Origin: JAYTJL01 sp964400155
Lineage (GTDB): Bacteria > Patescibacteriota > Saccharimonadia > Saccharimonadales > UBA10212
Direction of reading: 5' to 3'
DNA: 24,231 nucleotides
Assembly (NCBI GenBank): GCA_964400155.1
Contig: CAYNSQ010000008.1
Coordinates: 1 to 24,231 of the forward strand
Part shown: positions 19,680 to 24,231 of the stretch, one piece after another
Numbering within the stretch: position 1 is the stretch's first letter
Layout of the letters: each line of letters begins with the position of its first letter
Program-made: the position numbers and the translations under genes
The notes under the pieces: generated by a model
What the model saw: only the letters and a program-made list of their open reading frames with translations
Database searches by the model: none
What the model was told of the DNA's origin: nothing

Positions 19680-20851
19680 TTAGTTGGGGCGGCTTCTAGG
19701 GTTGCCTTGAGTGTGATTGTCTTATCCCCGCGTACTACAGTCAGTTTTACACTGTCGCCAACTTTATGTTTTGCCAGCAAGCTAGTCAAACTAGTGTTTT
19801 CGTCGACTGATTGTCCGTCAACTTTTGTAATTACATCTTTTTCTTGCAAACCGGCTTTGTCAGCAGGGCTATCTGTCAGAATAGAATCTTGCCCGGGACT
19901 GCCGGGTACAATATAAGCACCCCTTTTAGTGTCTAAGTTGTATTCGTAGGCATAGTCATCAGTCAAAGAAACATAACGTACACCTAGGTACGGCTGTTGT
20001 AATTTGCCAGTAGTTAAGACTCCTTCTATAAGTCCTTTTACGTCGTCAATTGGTATGGCAAAGCCAATATTTTGAGCGTCTCCGGCAATAGCCGTGTTAA
20101 TGCCAATGACTTCCCCGCTCATGTTTACTAAAGGCCCACCGGAATTGCCTTGATTTATGGCAGCGTCAGTCTGAAACAAATCACTCAAACTTTCACCGCC
20201 ACCTTGGCCGTCGGAAGCGTCCAAATCCCTGCCGTAGCCGGAAATTATTCCACTGGTTACAGTGTTTTGAAATTGGCCCAAGGCATTACCAATAGCCACG
20301 ACTTTATAGCCAACTTGCATCTTTGATGAATCTCCTAATGTAACAGGTGAAAGTTTGTAATCACCAAGGTCTTTAATCTTTAAGAAGGCTACGTCAAGGC
20401 TGCTTGAGGCGTTGGTTTTGCCCAAAACATCCACATCGAATTTTTTACCATCAGACAAAGTAACTCTGGCACTGGTGGTTCCATCTGGAATAACGTGACG
20501 ATTTGTTAGTATCACACCTTCTTTGTTTATTATAAAGCCGGTTCCGGCACTTTGTTGTTCTTGATTAGTTTCAAATCCAAAAAAATCAACACCGCTGGCT
20601 TGGCTGGTTACGTCTACCGAAACTACGCCCGGGCCTACATCTTTGGCAATTTGCGATATAAGGTTGCCTTCGCCGCTGACGAATTGAGCTTTTGCTGCAT
20701 TTGAGAGCTGATTGTTATTGTTGTAGTTCTTTGCCCCCAGCCAGCCTCCCCCAAAAGCAACACCAAATACTACCACTAGCCCAACCAGGCCCATAGCAAT
20801 TTTCTGCCCCGTTATTCGTGATATTTTTGGGATTTGTGGTTTTTTATCCAT
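19676..20851 (-). CDS. htrA: HtrA/DegP-family serine protease, membrane anchored, one PDZ domain
   Basis: 391 residues. One TM anchor is at about 17-38, then a trypsin-like domain with the triad H119 (LTNRHV), D153 (SSLDVAFLKI) and S237 (NQGNSGGPL), and a C-terminal PDZ domain from about 285 (GAYIVPGSPGQDSILTDSPADKAGLQEKDVITKV). It degrades or refolds damaged proteins outside the cytoplasmic membrane. A strong AGGAGG lies 9 nt before the ATG. It is 57 bp downstream of a polytopic membrane protein gene on the same strand, in an envelope-quality cluster with the LCP protein. Confidence 0.95.
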   Translation of the reverse strand: MDKKPQIPKISRITGQKIAMGLVGLVVVFGVAFGGGWLGAKNYNNNNQLSNAAKAQFVSGEGNLISQIAKDVGPGVVSVDVTSQASGVDFFGFETNQEQQSAGTGFIINKEGVILTNRHVIPDGTTSARVTLSDGKKFDVDVLGKTNASSSLDVAFLKIKDLGDYKLSPVTLGDSSKMQVGYKVVAIGNALGQFQNTVTSGIISGYGRDLDASDGQGGGESLSDLFQTDAAINQGNSGGPLVNMSGEVIGINTAIAGDAQNIGFAIPIDDVKGLIEGVLTTGKLQQPYLGVRYVSLTDDYAYEYNLDTKRGAYIVPGSPGQDSILTDSPADKAGLQEKDVITKVDGQSVDENTSLTSLLAKHKVGDSVKLTVVRGDKTITLKATLEAAPTN

Positions 20852-20908
20852 AGTTACTTACCTCCTGATACTAGTTGCTCTAGTTGACCTTGTTGAAAAT
20901 TGATCATT

Positions 20909-21679
20909 CTAAACAGTACTGCCATTCCAATCAGAAAATATAACAACTATTAATAATATGGCAAACATTATTCCTAAGAGTTGCCTGCGTAGACCTTTGT
21001 TGGTTTTTTCTGATGCTTCTAAATAGTACAGCCCTGCTAGTCCATAGCCGATTACTGTAAGAATTACTATTATTTGAGCAATGCTTCCATAAAAAAGCAA
21101 CCAATGCCCCAAGACAAAGGTTAACGATGCCGAAAAATAAGCCCAAGCATGTGAAATAAGCGCGGTATGTTGTTCATCAAAACTAGTCAAAAAATGTCTA
21201 GCACAAATATAAGTTATCAACCAAGTTACAGCCACCAACACCGCCAGCGGTGCGTCTGCGAACTTTAGGAATAAAACGCCCAACCCTAGAAGTTGCCCTA
21301 GCATGGCTTGTGCAGATACGCTCAAAACGTCAGAGCGTGGCTTTAACCATAACAACCAAGCCATGTATAGCGCCACCCAGACTAGTTGCCACCAGCCAGA
21401 AGCAGTATTAGCCATAAATAGCACCAAAGCCACCGAAACAGTGATGTCCACTCCCCCTGAGACTAAATTAGCTATCCAGTAACGTGGTTTTACGGCCAGC
21501 ATTCGCCATTTAGAAAGTAAGACAAGCGCAATTGCCAGACTTACAAAATCAATTTTTACTAATATATAGGCCAATATTGGTAAGGCTACTAACAATATTG
21601 TATGAATACTATGAGAAAACCCTTTTACAGGTTTAATGCGTTCTTTGACTGCTTTACCTCGACGCAACATCTTGTCCAA
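20909..21679 (-). CDS. Polytopic membrane protein of unknown function
   Basis: 256 residues with a basic N-terminus (MLRRGKAVKERIKPVKG) and about eight TM helices, including paired short helices in the middle (VDITVSVALVLFMANTASGW; LVWVALYMAWLLWLK). No polar catalytic motif or named family recognised. The start overlaps the 3' end of the LCP gene by 26 bp; ATG 21670 is an alternative with less overlap. The overlap implies translational coupling to the LCP protein, so a role in envelope assembly is plausible but unproven. Confidence 0.75.
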   Translation of the reverse strand: MDKMLRRGKAVKERIKPVKGFSHSIHTILLVALPILAYILVKIDFVSLAIALVLLSKWRMLAVKPRYWIANLVSGGVDITVSVALVLFMANTASGWWQLVWVALYMAWLLWLKPRSDVLSVSAQAMLGQLLGLGVLFLKFADAPLAVLVAVTWLITYICARHFLTSFDEQHTALISHAWAYFSASLTFVLGHWLLFYGSIAQIIVILTVIGYGLAGLYYLEASEKTNKGLRRQLLGIMFAILLIVVIFSDWNGSTV

Positions 21680-23318
21680 TAATTATAACAAACGCGGTTC
21701 CAACAGGTGGAGTAATGCCAGTTTCAGAAGGAACTTTGCTAACGACACTGACACCAAATCTTTGTTGTAAATAGTTTTTTGTATATTTATTTTTACCTTT
21801 TGTCAGATCAACTACTGTAGTTTTGAGCGGATTTGTAGTTTTTGGAGCGTTTTCAATAGTTGTTACATTGTAACCGTAAGATTTTAGTGTATTCGCCTCT
21901 CTGGTAGCTACTCCACCAACGTCAGTGGCGTTGTAGACTGCTACGCTTGCATTTTCTTTGGCTAAAAATCCATCTCTTAACGCGCGTCGGACATAATCAT
22001 TTATTGCATCATATTCAAACAGTCCGGCCCGGGGCTGAACAATAGACAGACCATTAACATTGCCAGTAGTTAACAAGTTATTAGGCGGGGTGACCAAATC
22101 AAGACTTGTAATTGCACTAGATGGAATCTGTCCGACAATTTCATAAAGACGGCTGATATCGGATAAAGAAAAGTCTGTGAATACATTATCACCCAGACTA
22201 GTTAATAGACTTGATACTTTAACCGGGTTAGAAAAAGTACCTAGGGTAAATATCTTCTCTTTTAAAGCAATCATGACTAGTCGTTGCCTTTCACCGCGAG
22301 CAAAGTCGCTGGATGTCTCACGAGATTTTGAATACAACAATGCTTTAGCACCGTCCATATGCTGTACACCTTTTTTGGCGATGTATGGATTGTAGTTATT
22401 CTCCCAGGCTATTGTTGGGTCATATAGGTCCTCTGGCACATTAACATCAATTCCACCAACAGTATCAACCGATTGGCGAAATGCTTGAAAATCAATAATT
22501 GTATGATAATGAATCGTTACCCCTAATATTGGTGCCAGTGTATCATCCAGTTTTTGTAGGCCGTCTCTTATAACCTGGTCTTTATTTTTGGCTTTAGAAT
22601 TAGCCATACCATAAAAATAAGCTGCATTTAACTTCTGGTAACCGTCATCAGGAATCTTGACCCACAAGTCTCTAGGAATAGACAGAAGCGAGGTTGTGTT
22701 ATTCACCGGGTCGATACTAGCTAGCATAATTGTATCTGTTAAATCGCCGCCATCGTGCCCAGGACCACCAGTACCTAGTATTAGAATGTTTATACGACCA
22801 TCACCTTCACCTTTAAGTTGGTTAATGTCGACAGTCTTAGCAAGCGCTGGTGCCTTCCCTCCGCCTTTCAATACATTTCTCTCTAGAAAAAAGACTTTTA
22901 GTGCAAAATATGCACCGACTATAATTAACAAGCTCATCAGCCCAATTACTGTTCTTTTAGTTATAGTTTTCCAGCGGCTGCCTGATTTATGCTTGGATTT
23001 CTTCTTTTTTCCACGCTCGCCGGTAGTATCTGGAATATCATCAAGAACAATTGGTTCGTCTAGTAAAGCTTCTTCATCTGCTTCAGGAGTATGAACGTTA
23101 GGTTTTTCTAAAACACCTATGCCACCAGGAGATTGCCTCATTGGATGAAAGCCATCTTGAGCTTGTCTGTTTTGACCGAGGCTTACAGCCGCCGGAATCT
23201 TGGCGTTTGGCTGATAACTACGGTGTGTTGGTACACCCAACCGACGTCCGTCAGTGACTATACCATCTATAGAGGCCGAGCGGTGGGACGGCCTTTTGTG
23301 TCTTATGTGCCTATTCAT
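21654..23318 (-). CDS. LytR-CpsA-Psr (LCP) family protein with LytR C-terminal domain
   Basis: 554 residues. A long basic/acidic cytoplasmic N-terminus (~115 residues) is followed by one TM helix (about 122-144) and the LCP catalytic domain (~175-330): NILILGTGGPGHDGGDLTDT, SIPRDLWV, GGIDVNVPEDLYD and KALLYSKSRETSSDFARGERQ. Conserved Asp/Arg residues bind polyprenyl-pyrophosphate. A LytR_C domain follows (~455-545, ASVAVYNATDVGGVATREA). LCP enzymes attach lipid-linked glycopolymers to peptidoglycan on the outer face. It is divergent from lepB; a TATACT box (23332-23337) ends 13 nt before the ATG. Confidence 0.93.
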   Translation of the reverse strand: MNRHIRHKRPSHRSASIDGIVTDGRRLGVPTHRSYQPNAKIPAAVSLGQNRQAQDGFHPMRQSPGGIGVLEKPNVHTPEADEEALLDEPIVLDDIPDTTGERGKKKKSKHKSGSRWKTITKRTVIGLMSLLIIVGAYFALKVFFLERNVLKGGGKAPALAKTVDINQLKGEGDGRINILILGTGGPGHDGGDLTDTIMLASIDPVNNTTSLLSIPRDLWVKIPDDGYQKLNAAYFYGMANSKAKNKDQVIRDGLQKLDDTLAPILGVTIHYHTIIDFQAFRQSVDTVGGIDVNVPEDLYDPTIAWENNYNPYIAKKGVQHMDGAKALLYSKSRETSSDFARGERQRLVMIALKEKIFTLGTFSNPVKVSSLLTSLGDNVFTDFSLSDISRLYEIVGQIPSSAITSLDLVTPPNNLLTTGNVNGLSIVQPRAGLFEYDAINDYVRRALRDGFLAKENASVAVYNATDVGGVATREANTLKSYGYNVTTIENAPKTTNPLKTTVVDLTKGKNKYTKNYLQQRFGVSVVSKVPSETGITPPVGTAFVIIIGQDVASR

Positions 23319-23414
23319 TTACCCAGCGTACAGTATACCATTTTGATAGCAATTTTTAGAGGTCAAAATGCTTGTGTATAAAGCATATCTAACACTGTAT
23401 AATAAATACAAGTA

Positions 23415-24182
23415 ATGAGTCCCGAACAACAACCAATTCCTCCTGGCCAACCTACTGGTCCAGGCAATAAACTAAATGTGGCAGATATTTATCCGTCAGC
23501 TAACTCTTCATCGGATTCCAACTCTACTCAGTCAAGTAGTTTAAATCAGGGTGTTCCTCAACCTCACATAGAGCCAGCCAAGCCTGAAAAACCAAAAAAA
23601 ACAAAAGACGGTTTAAAATCAGCCCTTTCAACCATCGCTTTATTCCTTTTGGCTCCGATTATTGCTCTATCCCTTACGGCTTATGCATTTCAGTCATACC
23701 AAGTAGACGGTCAGAGCATGGAAACCACCTTGCAAAACAATGACCGGTTGATAGTAAACAAAATACCAAGAACAATATCACGAGTTACCGGACATCCTTT
23801 TATTCCCGATCGAGGTACTATTGTTGTCTTCAACGGTGGTGGTTTGTTTGATAGTACAGCCATTCAAGAAAAACAGTTGATTAAAAGGGTGATTGCCCTG
23901 CCTGGAGAAGATATAGAAGTTAAGGATGGCAAAATTACAGTCTACAACAAGGAGCATCCTAATGGTTTTGACCCTGATCGAGCCGGCATATATACAATAT
24001 CAGCCAAATCTACTCCTCAGGACGTTGCTCGGCGTACACTAGGTCCGGCAGAAATTTTTGTATGTGGAGATAACCGAGCTAATTCAGAAGACTCACGCTA
24101 TTTTGGTCCAATAAATGCTGATAGGCTAGTTGGAAATCTAACCTTTCGCATATATCCAATTAGTAAAGCTGAAAAATTCTAA
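23415..24182 (+). CDS. lepB: Signal peptidase I
   Basis: 255 residues. A ~65-residue Pro/Ser-rich cytoplasmic N-terminus precedes one TM helix (about 70-92). The catalytic serine is S101 in VDGQSM and the general-base lysine is K157 in LIKRVIALPGE; the conserved box GDNRANSEDSRYFGP is at 218-232. It removes signal peptides from exported proteins such as the secreted orphan and possibly the envelope proteins here. A perfect TATAAT (23398-23403) lies 11 nt before the ATG, with no Shine-Dalgarno sequence. Confidence 0.97.
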   Translation: MSPEQQPIPPGQPTGPGNKLNVADIYPSANSSSDSNSTQSSSLNQGVPQPHIEPAKPEKPKKTKDGLKSALSTIALFLLAPIIALSLTAYAFQSYQVDGQSMETTLQNNDRLIVNKIPRTISRVTGHPFIPDRGTIVVFNGGGLFDSTAIQEKQLIKRVIALPGEDIEVKDGKITVYNKEHPNGFDPDRAGIYTISAKSTPQDVARRTLGPAEIFVCGDNRANSEDSRYFGPINADRLVGNLTFRIYPISKAEKF

Positions 24183-24231
24183 CAATACTTCCAGCTTCGA
24201 CTTCTGGTAACACTGCTCCACCAGCTCCATT
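24160..24231 (-). CDS. C-terminal end of an unidentified protein (partial)
   Basis: On the minus strand a frame is open from the window edge to TAA at 24160-24162, reading NGAGGAVLPEVEAGSIVRIF then QLY. The composition is protein-like. It would overlap the lepB end by 23 bp in a convergent arrangement, as the 19500/htrA pair does by 4 bp. Too short to identify, and it could be chance. Confidence 0.35.
   Translation of the reverse strand, partial: NGAGGAVLPEVEAGSIVRIFQLY

Overview
The window looks like a chromosomal segment of a host-associated ultra-small bacterium of the Patescibacteria (CPR), most likely Saccharibacteria (TM7) or a close relative. The grounds are: compact AT-leaning genes; a class I (archaeal-type) lysyl-tRNA synthetase; a short prolyl-tRNA synthetase without the editing insertion; a zinc-free L31; a Gram-positive-type surface set (LytR-CpsA-Psr protein, HtrA, signal peptidase I); and many starts with almost no 5' leader. 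TGA is used as a normal stop (for example lysS and the P-loop kinase), so the UGA=Gly code of Gracilibacteria/Absconditabacteria does not apply. The lineage call is inference from gene content, not from a search.

Layout. 1-66: the tail of a plus-strand gene. 72-3984 (minus strand): a heliorhodopsin, a small zincin metallopeptidase, a GC-richer secreted orphan, a cysteine-paired surface protein and an ABC-2 permease; the partner ATPase ends at 3984. 4952-11042 (minus): lysS, greA, proS, a CPBP protease, a site-2 protease and frr, i.e. translation plus membrane proteolysis. 11225-12230 (plus): a self-contained GC-rich operon of six tiny single-pass membrane proteins, one split by an in-frame TAA, ending in a structured 3' region and a strong terminator; it lies between frr and the minus-strand rpsB-tsf-orf124 operon (12305-14052). 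14227-14921 (plus): two orphan genes behind an attenuator-like leader and ahead of an 85-nt three-way-junction RNA fold. 14983-17775 (plus): rpmE, prfA, a P-loop kinase and prmC. 17828-23318 (minus): a large anchored carbohydrate-binding/beta-helix surface protein, HtrA, a polytopic membrane protein and an LCP protein, with an overlooked 59-residue two-TM gene at 19500. 23415-24182: lepB, then the tail of a minus-strand gene.

How it fits together. Most of the window is a housekeeping core (tRNA charging, elongation, termination, RF glutamine methylation, ribosome recycling) interleaved with envelope functions suited to an epibiont: protein export and processing, envelope proteolysis, cell-wall glycopolymer attachment, a putative adhesin, an ABC exporter and a light-sensing protein. 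Three short GC-richer islands (about 1458-2033, 11225-12230 and 14227-14921) stand apart from this core in base composition. Each has its own consensus-like promoter, unrecognised products and a GC-rich RNA fold at its 3' end. The tiny-membrane-protein operon is the best candidate for an undescribed system.
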